Shown here: positions 23,701-31,528 of the stretch, piece by piece | Layout of the letters: each line of letters begins with the position of its first letter | Position numbering within the stretch: the first letter of the stretch is position 1 | DNA from: Amycolatopsis sp. NBC_00345 | GTDB taxonomy: Bacteria; Actinomycetota; Actinomycetes; Mycobacteriales; Pseudonocardiaceae | Direction: 5' to 3' | Length of the DNA: 64,000 nt | Assembly: GCF_036116635.1 (NCBI RefSeq) | Contig: NZ_CP107995.1 | Span: 10,416,001 to 10,480,000, forward strand | The notes under the pieces: generated by a model | What the model was told of the DNA's origin: nothing | Databases searched by the model: none | The model's input: only the letters and a program-made list of their open reading frames with translations | Program-made: the position numbers and the translations under genes

Positions 23701-25178
23701 CGGTCGTTGACCGCGGGGCTGTGCGGGATCCGGTGGCGGTGGAGCCGGTGACCGTCGCTGATTCCGGGGTGGTGCTGGAGCCGAGCGTCGCCGCTGACCG
23801 TGAGGCTGCGCCGAAGCCGGTGCCCGCCGAGCCGGTGACCGGCGCCGTACCAAAGCCGGTGCCCGCCACCCCCACGAGCCAGGCCGGTACCTCGCGCACC
23901 GACCGGCTCACCGAGATCGTCGCCGCGATCATGGGCCTCTCGCCGACGCGCCTCGACGCCGACGTCCCGCTGGTCGACCTCGGCCTGGACTCGCTGATGG
24001 CGAACCGGATCCGCGAAGCCGTCCGGCGTGACCTGGGTGTCGAGCCCGACGTCACGGCCGTCCTCCGCGGCGCCACCCTCGCCGACCTCGGCCGCGCTCT
24101 CGAACCGCCGCGCGCGAACGGATCTCCCGAACGTGGCCGAGCCTGGGACGCCGCCGACCGCCTCGTGCTGAGACTGTGGGCCAGGCTCACCGGCACCGAG
24201 CCGGACGACACGCACGTCCGGCTGACCGGCACCGATCAGCCCGAGCAGCTGGCCGAGCTACTCGCCACCCAGCTGTCCGCCGAACTCGACACCCCGCTCG
24301 ACCCCGCCGAGCTGCTGCGTCACGACTCGCTGGCGGCGATCGCCGACGTCGCCCGCGCCGTCCTCGACGCCCGGGAGGACCGTGGCCCGGTCCACGCGCT
24401 CGCGATCGGTGACGCCGGAACTGCGCCGCTGCTGCTGTTCCACCCCGGCGGCAGCACCTGCACCGTCTACCGGCCGCTGCTGGAACGGTTGCCCACCGGC
24501 CTGCCGTGCATCGGCTTCGAACGCGTCCCCGGGACCAGCATCGAAGACCGCGTCGAGCGGCTGCTCCCGCTGGTGCGCGCCACCCAGCCGCAGGGCCCGT
24601 ACCGGCTGGCCGGGTGGTCGTTCGGCGGGGCGCTGGCTTACGGCGTCGCCGCGCGGCTTGCCGAAGAAGGCGCCGAAGTCGAACTCGTCGCGCTCATCGA
24701 CACCATGCTGCCGCTGCCGGAGCCCGACCTCACGCCGCGGGTGTCGTCGGCCCGGCGGTTCCTGCGATTCACCGCCTACGTCGGGAGCACGTACGACCGG
24801 CCCGTCCGCCTCGGCCACGACGAACTCGCGCCGCTGCCCGAAACCGAGCAGATCGAGCTGGCCATGCGGCGGGTCGCCGAAGCCGGGCTGCTCAGTCCCG
24901 GCGTGCTCCGCCACCAGCGTCAGTCCTTTTTGGACACCTTGGCGGCGGAACGCGGCACACCGCGGCCGTACGACGGGCGGGTCGTGCTGTACCGGGCGAC
25001 CGAGCCGTACGCCGCCGGGCTGGCGATGGAGCCGCGCTACTCGCGCCGCGACCCCGACGCAGGCTGGGCGGAGCTGTGCCCGCGCCTGGAGATCGTGCCG
25101 GTGGACGCGCATCACTTGTCGGTCGTTGACCCGCCGCACGTCGACGCCGTCGCGCGGCACCTGACGAGCCTCCTGTGA
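20709..25178 (+). CDS. Pks13-like type I polyketide synthase (ACP-KS-AT-ACP-TE)
   Basis: A 1489-residue single-module condensing enzyme with the Pks13 domain order. The N-terminal ACP has GLSS at 51-54. The KS (about 118-540) has Cys283 in DTACSSSL and His in EAHGTGT. The AT (about 636-950) has Ser724 in GHSLG and VAGHSA at the specificity position. An Ala/Pro/Val/Glu linker follows (about 975-1060). The second ACP has Ser1095 in LGLDSLM. The C-terminal thioesterase (about 1230-1489) has Ser1304 in GWSFGG, and FHPGGSTCTVYRPLLERLP and EPRYSRRDPDAGW echo Pks13. No KR, DH or ER is present, so the product should be an alpha-branched beta-keto acyl chain. It is shorter than Pks13 (about 1733 aa). 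No carboxylase subunit (AccD4) is encoded nearby. Confidence 0.9.
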   Translation: MRNDDVVRNSGMRNPPLDPATLRRWLLDAVAEHTGADPARIEPGRPLGDYGLSSRQAVGIAADLEELLGTRLPATLLWESPTIDHLARSLTTGDTTESGSTPASVPASVSTAVSASGPGTDRRRTDPIAVVGLGCRWPGADGLDEYWDLLRTGRDAVRTAPPGRWNADAAPVLGGFLDDVAGFDAEHFGITPREASTMDPQQRMLLEVAWAALEHAGIAPASLRGSRTGVFTGVATHDYGQLTMALGGVDLWTATGAAGSISANRLSYVYDLRGPSMAIDTACSSSLVAVHHAVRALRDGEADLALAGGVNLMLVPGPTAAFAAAGLLAGDGRCKTFAAGADGIARAEGCGVVVLKRLADAEYDGDRVLAVIRSSAVNSDGRSHGLAAPNPLAQQAMLQDAYRGFDTSTVDYVEAHGTGTLLGDPIEARSLGAVLGAGREPGRPLLIGSVKTNIAHAEAAAGIAGLIKVVLAMTHDELPPQLHFADPSPHIAFDELRLRVVTAPTPWPRYAGRATAGVSAFGFGGTNAHVVLEQAAPAPPASASDGVRLAVLSARTRDRLAERAAQLADWLDSPAGQGNSLADVTHTLSRRDNGAPHRAAFVAGDTAELASLMRGVGADPLPAGVATGTAQAAEGPVFVFSGHGSQWPGMGRGLLAAEPAFAAQVEKLSDLFTEHTGRSLRALLTTPETLSLPENQAAIFGTQVALAALWESLGVRPAAVIGHSLGSVAAAVVSGALDADEGVHLVATRARLLGTIRPGGAMAAVELSPADLAAYPGVELAVDSAPRQLTVAGDADVLDRLVSQLEAAGLSARRLAVEVAGHSAGVEPILPGLRDALAELGGRRPAVPWYDTVLADPRERPDFDAGYWAAHLRRPVRFRQAVTAAAADGHRAFVEVSPHPILRGSTARTLAAAGIEDAVVTGTLRRGQDEVRALGAAAAELYCAGTRITAADARIGARLVDVPPMPWRRERHWYTPVEPVTGAGSGAVREPVAAESAAVVDRGAVRDPVAVEPVTVADSGVVLEPSVAADREAAPKPVPAEPVTGAVPKPVPATPTSQAGTSRTDRLTEIVAAIMGLSPTRLDADVPLVDLGLDSLMANRIREAVRRDLGVEPDVTAVLRGATLADLGRALEPPRANGSPERGRAWDAADRLVLRLWARLTGTEPDDTHVRLTGTDQPEQLAELLATQLSAELDTPLDPAELLRHDSLAAIADVARAVLDAREDRGPVHALAIGDAGTAPLLLFHPGGSTCTVYRPLLERLPTGLPCIGFERVPGTSIEDRVERLLPLVRATQPQGPYRLAGWSFGGALAYGVAARLAEEGAEVELVALIDTMLPLPEPDLTPRVSSARRFLRFTAYVGSTYDRPVRLGHDELAPLPETEQIELAMRRVAEAGLLSPGVLRHQRQSFLDTLAAERGTPRPYDGRVVLYRATEPYAAGLAMEPRYSRRDPDAGWAELCPRLEIVPVDAHHLSVVDPPHVDAVARHLTSLL

Positions 25179-26722
25179 CCCAGCCCCAAACACAGACACA
25201 GCCCCAAACCCGTGCCTGGCCGTTGCTCGCGGTGCTCGGCGCCGGGCTGTTCCTGGTCGCGGTGGACGCGACCGTGCTGCACGTCGCGCTGCCCGACCTC
25301 GTCCGGCAGCTGCGGCCGGGGGCGGCGCAACAGGTGTGGATCGTGGCGATCTACCCGCTCACCGCGGCGCCGCTGCTGCTGCCGTTCGGCACGCTCGGCG
25401 ACCGTTACGGGCGGCGGCGGGTGCTGGTGGCCGGGTACGCGCTGTTCGGGATCGCGTCACTCGGCTGCGCGCTCGCGCCCGGCGTCCCGGCGCTGCTCGC
25501 CGCCCGCGCCGCGCTCGGCTGCGGAGGCGCGATGATCATGCCGGTGACGATGTCGCTGTTGCGGGAGCTGTTCCCGGAGCAGCGGCGCCGTCGCACGGCG
25601 ATCGCGGTGTGCAGCGGCATCGCGGGCACCGGCTCGGTGTTCGGGCCGGTACTCGGCGGCGTGCTGGTCGAAACCTGGGGCTGGCGCTCGACGTTCCTGG
25701 TGAACCCGCCGGTCATCCTGGCCGCGGTGGTGCTCGCCCTCCGATGGCTGCCGCGGACCCCGCCGGTCCGGCGGCACTGGGACGGCGTCAGCGCGCTGCT
25801 CGCGGCGGGCGGGGTGCTCGGCATCGCGTTTGCCGTCGGGCAGACCCGGTTCGACGGTGTGCTCGCGGTGCTGGGCCCGGCCGCGGGAGTGGCCGGTTGT
25901 GTCCTCATCGGACTGTTCCTGCGCCGTCAGCGCCGGACCGACCCGCCGTTGCTGGACCTGGCGCTGTTCCGGCAGCCGGGAGTGCCGGGCGCGGTCGGCG
26001 GGGTGCTGCTGGTGATGAGCGCGCTGGTCGGGCTCGGACTGCTGTTCGCGCAGTACCTGCAGCTGGTACTCGGCCTTTCCCCGACGGCGGCGGCGACGCG
26101 GCTGCTGCTGGTGCTCGGCGCGTCGGCCGTGGGCAGCGTGGTGGCCCCGGCGCTGCTGGAGCGGTTCGGCAACAGCCGGGTCCGCGCGACGGGGTTCGCG
26201 CTCGCGGCGGTGGCGTTGCTGGCCCCGGCGGCCGGACCGGTCGCGCTGACCTCGCCGGGGTTGCTGGGCGTCGCGTTGGCGGGGCTGGGATTCGGCATGG
26301 CCCTGGCGTTGACGTCAAGCACGGACACCCTGCTCTCGGCGACGTCGGCCGAGCAGGCGGGCGGCGCGGCCGCGGTGGAGAAGACCGGTTACGAGCTGGG
26401 CGCGGGCTTCGGGACGACGTTGTTCGGCTCGCTGGCCGCCGCGGTGTACGCGGCGCACCTGTCGACGCCGGACGGGCTGCCGGAAACGGCACGGCAGCTG
26501 GCCGCGGCGGGCCCGGCCCAGGCGGAAGCGGCGGCTTCGGGCCTGGCCGGGCCGGTCGCCGGCGAACTGCTCACCGCGGCCCGCGCCGCGTGCACGGCGG
26601 GGCTGCAGGTCTCGGCCGGAGTCGCATGTGGACTGTTCACGCTCGCGGCACTGACCGCGTTCGGCCGCAAGAAGGGCCGCAAGAAGGTCAGTGCGGGAAG
26701 ACACGCCGGGGCCGGTGGATGA
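25175..26722 (+). CDS. MFS transporter, DHA2 type, of the lipid cluster
   Basis: A 515-residue, 14-helix DHA2 exporter whose GTG start (25175) overlaps the synthase stop (GTGA). The N-terminus is glutamine/threonine-rich (TQPQTQTQPQT), then helix 1 reads LFLVAVDATVLHVALPDLV, motif A is GTLGDRYGRRR, and motif C is GIAGTGSVFGPVLGG. The tail is lysine-rich (RKKGRKK). Mycolate producers use an MmpL (RND) protein for trehalose monomycolate export; an MFS in the equivalent place suggests a different, perhaps smaller or differently glycosylated, lipid. Its 3' end overlaps the convergent DUF1152 pseudogene by 35 bases. Confidence 0.87.
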   Translation: MTQPQTQTQPQTRAWPLLAVLGAGLFLVAVDATVLHVALPDLVRQLRPGAAQQVWIVAIYPLTAAPLLLPFGTLGDRYGRRRVLVAGYALFGIASLGCALAPGVPALLAARAALGCGGAMIMPVTMSLLRELFPEQRRRRTAIAVCSGIAGTGSVFGPVLGGVLVETWGWRSTFLVNPPVILAAVVLALRWLPRTPPVRRHWDGVSALLAAGGVLGIAFAVGQTRFDGVLAVLGPAAGVAGCVLIGLFLRRQRRTDPPLLDLALFRQPGVPGAVGGVLLVMSALVGLGLLFAQYLQLVLGLSPTAAATRLLLVLGASAVGSVVAPALLERFGNSRVRATGFALAAVALLAPAAGPVALTSPGLLGVALAGLGFGMALALTSSTDTLLSATSAEQAGGAAAVEKTGYELGAGFGTTLFGSLAAAVYAAHLSTPDGLPETARQLAAAGPAQAEAAASGLAGPVAGELLTAARAACTAGLQVSAGVACGLFTLAALTAFGRKKGRKKVSAGRHAGAGG

Positions 26723-27499
26723 CGGTGTCGCGGTGGGCTTCGATGGTGAGCATCACGTCGATCATCGTCTCGGTGTCCGCGAGTTGCGCCAGGTAGCCGA
26801 CGGACGCGGCGAGCGCGGGCAGGTCGACGGCGAAGTACAGGCCCATCAACGGGTTCACGAACAGCTCGCTGCCCTCGGTGCGCGTGGTGAAGGGCACGTT
26901 CCCGAACTCGCCCCGCAGCGACGCCGCGATCTGGCCGTTCACGATGCTCGGCCGCATCGGCGTGGCGGCCTGCGCGTGGGCGACGGCCTCGACGTACGAC
27001 CGCGCTTCGGGCGAGGCCGACGGGATCGACAGCGCGCCGAGGTACCCGCCGGCCCGGTCGAGCGCGGCCAGGTTCTCCAGGACGTGCGCGTGGCAAACGC
27101 CGTGGTAGGCGTCGATGCCGAAGCCGAGGCAGACCACCAGCCGGTCCACGTCCTCGATGCCGGACACCGCGGCGAGGCTGGTCATGTCCTCTTCGGGGGT
27201 GCCGAGGCCGGCCTCGTCGCCGCGCATCAGGATGTCGGTACCGCCGTCCACCAGCACGATCGCGTCGACGCCCAGGTGCCGCACCAGCGCGCGGTACGCC
27301 TCGCGCAGCGGCCGGGCGCCGGTGCGCGGGAACGCGTGCACGGTCGAAGGCCGGCCCTGGCTGTCCAGCCACCGCGCCAGCGTGCGCTCGGGGAAGTAGT
27401 CCTCGCTGCCCACGCTGTCCGGCCCCGCGCGCGCAACGCGAAGGCCAGCGGCAGCCCGGCGTGGACGTCGAAGCCACCGCCCGCCCCGGCGATGAGCAC
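26688..27499 (-). pseudogene. Frameshifted DUF1152-family gene
   Basis: The C-terminal 250 residues (from SEDYFPERTLARWLDSQG, including VDAIVLVDGGTDILMRGDEA and FVNPLMGLYFAV) are a typical DUF1152 protein. The N-terminal glycine-rich motif LIAGAGGGFDVHAGLPLAFA is also present but in a different reading frame. The switch lies at about 27405-27425. About 30 residues normally found between these parts are missing, so a deletion not divisible by three explains the frame change. It sits directly downstream of the ABC permease on the same strand. A sequencing error alone would not explain the missing stretch. Confidence 0.75.
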
Positions 27500-27547
27500 G
27501 GACGACGCGGGTCTCAGGCGGGTGAACAGCGGAGGAACACGGTGCGC

Positions 27548-29875
27548 TCACTCGTTGTGCAGCACCTCGGCGATCGTCGTCCGGGCCGCGGACCTGGCGG
27601 GGACCAGGGCGCCGAGCACGGCGATGGCGATCCCGGCCAGTGCGAGCAGGACGAGCAGCGGCGGGCGGTACACGTCCGTCACGACGGCGAGAGTGTCGGA
27701 CTGGCTCGCCGCCATCATGGCCGGGGCGATCAGCTGGTGCGCCACGACGCCGAGGGGCAGCCCGAGCAGCCCGCCCACCACGCCGAGCGCGCCCATGGAC
27801 GTCACCATCATCACCGTGACCTGGCGTGGTGTCATCCCGATCGACTTGAGCGTGCCCAGGTCACGGCGGCGTTCGCGGGCGTTGAGGACCACGGTGTTGA
27901 AGACGCCGAGCGCCGCGACGACGCCGAGCACCAGCGTCAGCAGGGTCGCGGCACTGATCAGGACCGTGGCCTGGGACGAGCTGTTGTCGCGCGGTGGAGC
28001 GAGCTGCAGCCCCGGGTCGCCGGCCGTCACGGCGTTCAGGTACGCCTGCTGGTCGGTGCCGGGGGCCAGCTGGACCTGGTAGCCGTCGGCGCGGGTGCCC
28101 GGCGCCAGCTGCCCGAGCGTCGCCCAGCCGGCGAAGATCTGGAAGGCGTTGTTGGCCAGCACGAGCCCGACGATCCGCACCGGCGCGCGGTGGCCGCCCA
28201 GCTCCAGCGTGACGGTGTCGCCGATCGCCAGGCCGCGCTGGTTCAGGAACCGGGACGGGACCGCCACCTGGCCGGGTCCGTCCGGCCAGTGTCCACTGAG
28301 GACTTGTGGGCCGAGGTCCGCGCCGTCGCCGCGGTAGAAGACGACGGTGGCCGCCGGTCCGCCGGTCACGCCGGCCTCCTGCCGGGACGTCGCCGCGACG
28401 TGGACCGCGCCCGGTGTCGAGCGCAGCAGGGCCTCGTCCTGCGCGTCGCCCAGCTTCGGTGGGCGCGGCCGCGATTGCCTTGGTGGCAGGGGCTCACTGG
28501 ACGTCCCCGCCATCAGCCCGACCCGGTCGGAGTAGGACGGGGCGACCGCGTTTCGGTACGCGGTAACGGAAAGCGTCACGCCGCTCGCGAGGGTCACGGT
28601 CACGACGCCGAGGACGATGGCGGCCAGGGTCAGCGCGGTCCGGGCCGGGCGCGCGAGCGGCACGCCGAGGCCGAGGCTGACCGAGCGCGGCAGCCGCGTG
28701 CCGCTGAGCCACCGCTGGACCACGAGCGCGCGGCCGGCCCGGGGCGCGGCGCCGACGCTGATCGCGCGTGCGGCGGGCAGCCGGCGGGCCCGCAGCGCCG
28801 AGACGAGCGCGGCGAGCACCACCACCATCGGCATGCCCACCAGCGCGAGGGCGTCCACCCAAAGGGCGACACCGACGTCGGTCACGCCGAAGCCCTGGAA
28901 CGCGTCGGCCAGCAGCGGCCCCGCGACGAGGTTGCCGGCGACCGTGCCCAGCACGCAGCCGAACGCGGACGGAACGGCGACCATCACCAGGTAGACCGCC
29001 ATCACCTGGTTCGGGGTGAAGCCGAGGGCCTTGAGCATCCCGATGTTCCGGACTCCCGCCACGACCGCCCCGCTGATCACGTTGGCGACGATCAGGACCG
29101 ACACCGCCAGGCCGAGGATCCCGAAGACGACCAGGAACGGGATGTACACCCCGGACTCGGAGCCGGCCGCCTCCCGCAGGGCGAGGTACGACGCCGAGCC
29201 GAGCGTCGCCTTCGGGGGCAGCCCGGCCGTCACCACGGCCTGGTCCGCCCGGAGCTCGTCGGCGGTTGCGGCGCTGGTGAAGCGGTACAGCATCTGGGTG
29301 GCGGTCGGCCCCAGCTCCGTCAGCTGGGCGGGGCTGACCCAGGCGTCGGCGGACGCGCTCACGGAGAAGGCGAAACCGACGACGGTGAGCGCTGGGTGCC
29401 CGGGGGACTCCACGCGGGAACCCAGCTGCCTGGGCCCGAGTTCGCCGGGCGGCTGGTTCAGCACGATCTCGCCGGAGCCGGTGGCCCAGCGCCCCTGCCA
29501 GACGGTCAGCCGGTCCACCGCACCGCCGGGGTCCGCGCGCCCGACCGTGGTCAGGCTGGGCCCGCGGAACCCGTTTTCCTCGTCCACCGCTTGGAGCCGC
29601 GTCTGGCCGAACGGCCCGGCCGCTGCCTCGACCCCGGGCCGGACGGCGGTCTGGGCGAGCCGGTCGTCCGGCACCACCGCGTTGTCGTACGTCACGATCA
29701 GGTGCGCGCCGTTCTGCTGGGCGTGGGCCCGGTCGAACGGGGCCGACGCCGTCGTCAGCAATCCCAGCGCCAGCACCATCGTCGCCGTGGAAACCAGGAC
29801 CACGATGCCGATCACGATCGTCTGGAGCCGGCGCCGCCGCACCGCCGCCCGCGCGACCCGCCACACCGCGTTCAC
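27548..29875 (-). CDS. FtsX/MacB-like ABC transporter permease
   Basis: A 775-residue permease with eight or more membrane helices: one near the N-terminus (TIVIGIVVLVSTATMVLALG), a first FtsX core (FLVVFGILGLAVSVLIVANV, with NIGMLKALGFTPNQV) and a second FtsX core (LGTLKSIGMTPRQVTVMMVT). Large extracytoplasmic domains lie between. The paired KALGF / KSIGM loops are the coupling helices contacting the ATPase. GTG 29875 overlaps the ATPase stop, so the pair is translationally coupled. Such exporters move lipids, lipoproteins, peptides or antibiotics, and are often controlled by an adjacent two-component system, as here (30659-32196, divergent). Confidence 0.88.
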   Translation of the reverse strand: MNAVWRVARAAVRRRRLQTIVIGIVVLVSTATMVLALGLLTTASAPFDRAHAQQNGAHLIVTYDNAVVPDDRLAQTAVRPGVEAAAGPFGQTRLQAVDEENGFRGPSLTTVGRADPGGAVDRLTVWQGRWATGSGEIVLNQPPGELGPRQLGSRVESPGHPALTVVGFAFSVSASADAWVSPAQLTELGPTATQMLYRFTSAATADELRADQAVVTAGLPPKATLGSASYLALREAAGSESGVYIPFLVVFGILGLAVSVLIVANVISGAVVAGVRNIGMLKALGFTPNQVMAVYLVMVAVPSAFGCVLGTVAGNLVAGPLLADAFQGFGVTDVGVALWVDALALVGMPMVVVLAALVSALRARRLPAARAISVGAAPRAGRALVVQRWLSGTRLPRSVSLGLGVPLARPARTALTLAAIVLGVVTVTLASGVTLSVTAYRNAVAPSYSDRVGLMAGTSSEPLPPRQSRPRPPKLGDAQDEALLRSTPGAVHVAATSRQEAGVTGGPAATVVFYRGDGADLGPQVLSGHWPDGPGQVAVPSRFLNQRGLAIGDTVTLELGGHRAPVRIVGLVLANNAFQIFAGWATLGQLAPGTRADGYQVQLAPGTDQQAYLNAVTAGDPGLQLAPPRDNSSSQATVLISAATLLTLVLGVVAALGVFNTVVLNARERRRDLGTLKSIGMTPRQVTVMMVTSMGALGVVGGLLGLPLGVVAHQLIAPAMMAASQSDTLAVVTDVYRPPLLVLLALAGIAIAVLGALVPARSAARTTIAEVLHNE

Positions 29876-30579
29876 GGTGTCCGCCCCAGCGTGCTCTCGC
29901 GCGCGACGCGGCCGTCGACGACTTCGACCAGGCGGGTCGCGCAATGGGTGGCGAGCCGTTCGTCGTGCGTCACCAATAGGAGCGTCTGGCCGATCTGGTT
30001 GAGGTCGAGCAGGAGGTCCATCACCTGCTCGCCGGACCGGCTGTCCAGCGCCCCCGTCGGCTCGTCGGCCAGCAGCAGGGCGGGCCGGTTCATCAGCGCC
30101 CGCGCGACCGCGACGCGCTGCCGTTCCCCACCGCTGAGCTGGGCCGGGTAGATGTTCCGCCGCCCGGCGATGCCGAGCTCGCCGAGCAGTTCCAGCGCGC
30201 GTTTGCGGGCCGGCGCGGCGGGTGTCCCGGTCAGCTGGGCGGCCAGCGCCACGTTGTCCAGCGCCGGAAGGTCGTCGAGCAGGTTGAAGAACTGGAAGAT
30301 CATGCCGATCCGGCGGCGGCGGAACAGCGCGAGACCGGTTTCGTTCAGCTTCCCCAGGTCTTCGCCGTGCACGACCACGGACCCGGACGTCGGCCGGTCC
30401 AGCCCGGCCACCACGTTCAGCAGGGTGGACTTCCCGCTGCCCGACGGCCCCATCACCGCGACCGCCTCGCCGGCGTGGATCTTCAGCGACAGCCCGTCCA
30501 GCGCGGCCGAGTCGCTGTACTCCTTCCGCACGGCGGTCAGCTCGACGACCACCTGCGCCCTGCTGTTTTCCTGGCTCAC
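29872..30579 (-). CDS. ABC transporter ATP-binding protein (MacB/LolD type)
   Basis: A 235-residue ATPase. Walker A is GPSGSGKST, the Q-loop region reads MIFQFFNLLDDL, the signature is LSGGERQR, Walker B is ALLLADEPTGALD, and the switch His lies in LLLVTHDERLA. This is the MacB/LolD/FtsE-like subgroup that partners FtsX-type permeases. The GTG start at 30579 is chosen because the domain begins about 12 residues later. It is divergent from the histidine kinase gene across about 80 bases, which must hold both promoters. ATPase and permease likely form an envelope exporter induced by the two-component system. Confidence 0.92.
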   Translation of the reverse strand: MSQENSRAQVVVELTAVRKEYSDSAALDGLSLKIHAGEAVAVMGPSGSGKSTLLNVVAGLDRPTSGSVVVHGEDLGKLNETGLALFRRRRIGMIFQFFNLLDDLPALDNVALAAQLTGTPAAPARKRALELLGELGIAGRRNIYPAQLSGGERQRVAVARALMNRPALLLADEPTGALDSRSGEQVMDLLLDLNQIGQTLLLVTHDERLATHCATRLVEVVDGRVARESTLGRTP

Positions 30580-30658
30580 AGTGCGCCATCCTGAGGCATC
30601 GGCGGCGGGGCGGGCATCAACCCGCGGGGGTAACCGCGCGGCCGGGGTCATCCCCGGG

Positions 30659-31528
30659 ATGTACGCGCTGGCCCCGCTGGATGATGCGAAGTCCTTGACG
30701 GCCTGGGACAGTGAAACCGTGTGGGAGCCCGGGGTGATCTGGCCGGTCGTCGCGGCGCTGGCCGCGGTGGTGGCGCTGGTGTTCGCGGTCCGCGCCGGCC
30801 GGGCCCGCCGCGCGTTCGCCAAGGCGCTGGAGGAACGCGGCTGGCTGCTGGAGCGTGAGCGGGAAAGCGCGGCGCAGGGCGCGGTCGGCGCCGAGCGGGC
30901 CCGGATCGCCCGGGAACTGCACGACATCGTCAGCCACAACGTCAGCCTCATGGTGGTCCAGGCCGGGGCCGCCCGCCGGGTGCTGGACGCGGAGCCCGGC
31001 CAGGCCGCCGAAGCGCTGCTGGCCGTCGAGGCCGCCGGCCGGGACACGATGACCGAACTGCGGCACCTGCTCGGTGTGCTCGCCCCGCCGGCCGACGGCG
31101 GGGAACCGGGCGAGCTGTCCCCGCAGCCCAGCCTGAGCCGGCTCAGCCCGCTGGTCGACCGGATCGCGTTCGCCGGGCTGCCGGTGGAGGTGCGTATCTC
31201 CGGCGAGCCGCGGCCGCTGCCGTCCGGAGTGGACCTGACGGCGTACCGGATCATCCAGGAGGCGCTGACCAACGCGCTCAAACACGGCGACGGGTCGAAG
31301 GCCGAGGTGCTGGTCCGCTACACCGACCACTACCTGCGCGTGGAGGTGCTCAACAGCGGCCCCAGTGTGCTTTCCGGCGATCGCCCCGCTCCGGCCGAGC
31401 CGCAGGACGGCCGCGGTCTGCTCGGGCTGCGGCAGCGCGTGCGGGTCTTCGGCGGCGACCTGGACGCCCGGCGGCGGCTCGGCGGCGGGTTCCGGGTCCG
31501 CGCCCGGATCCCGCTGGAACACCCGTGA
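30659..31528 (+). CDS. Sensor histidine kinase (NarL/DesK class, HisKA_3)
   Basis: A 289-residue kinase starting at ATG 30659. One membrane helix (VIWPVVAALAAVVALVFAVR) lies near residues 24-45. The phospho-acceptor is His88 in ARELHDIVSHN (HisKA_3). The ATPase domain has YRIIQEALTNALKHG (N-box) and GRGLLGLRQRVRVFGG (G-box). A single helix is fewer than usual for this class, where four to six are common. The upstream open frame does not add convincing helices and would overlap the divergent ATPase gene. It is coupled to the response regulator by a GTGA overlap and probably senses envelope stress handled by the ABC exporter. Confidence 0.85.
   Translation: MYALAPLDDAKSLTAWDSETVWEPGVIWPVVAALAAVVALVFAVRAGRARRAFAKALEERGWLLERERESAAQGAVGAERARIARELHDIVSHNVSLMVVQAGAARRVLDAEPGQAAEALLAVEAAGRDTMTELRHLLGVLAPPADGGEPGELSPQPSLSRLSPLVDRIAFAGLPVEVRISGEPRPLPSGVDLTAYRIIQEALTNALKHGDGSKAEVLVRYTDHYLRVEVLNSGPSVLSGDRPAPAEPQDGRGLLGLRQRVRVFGGDLDARRRLGGGFRVRARIPLEHP

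Noticed and set aside
20709..25178. A module of an antibiotic-type modular PKS
   Set aside because: There is no KR, DH or ER, the domain order is ACP-KS-AT-ACP-TE, and the TE and N-terminal ACP resemble Pks13. No other PKS module is present in the window.
30152..30658. Longer N-terminus for the histidine kinase
   Set aside because: The extension would run antisense through the ABC ATPase gene and adds no membrane helices.
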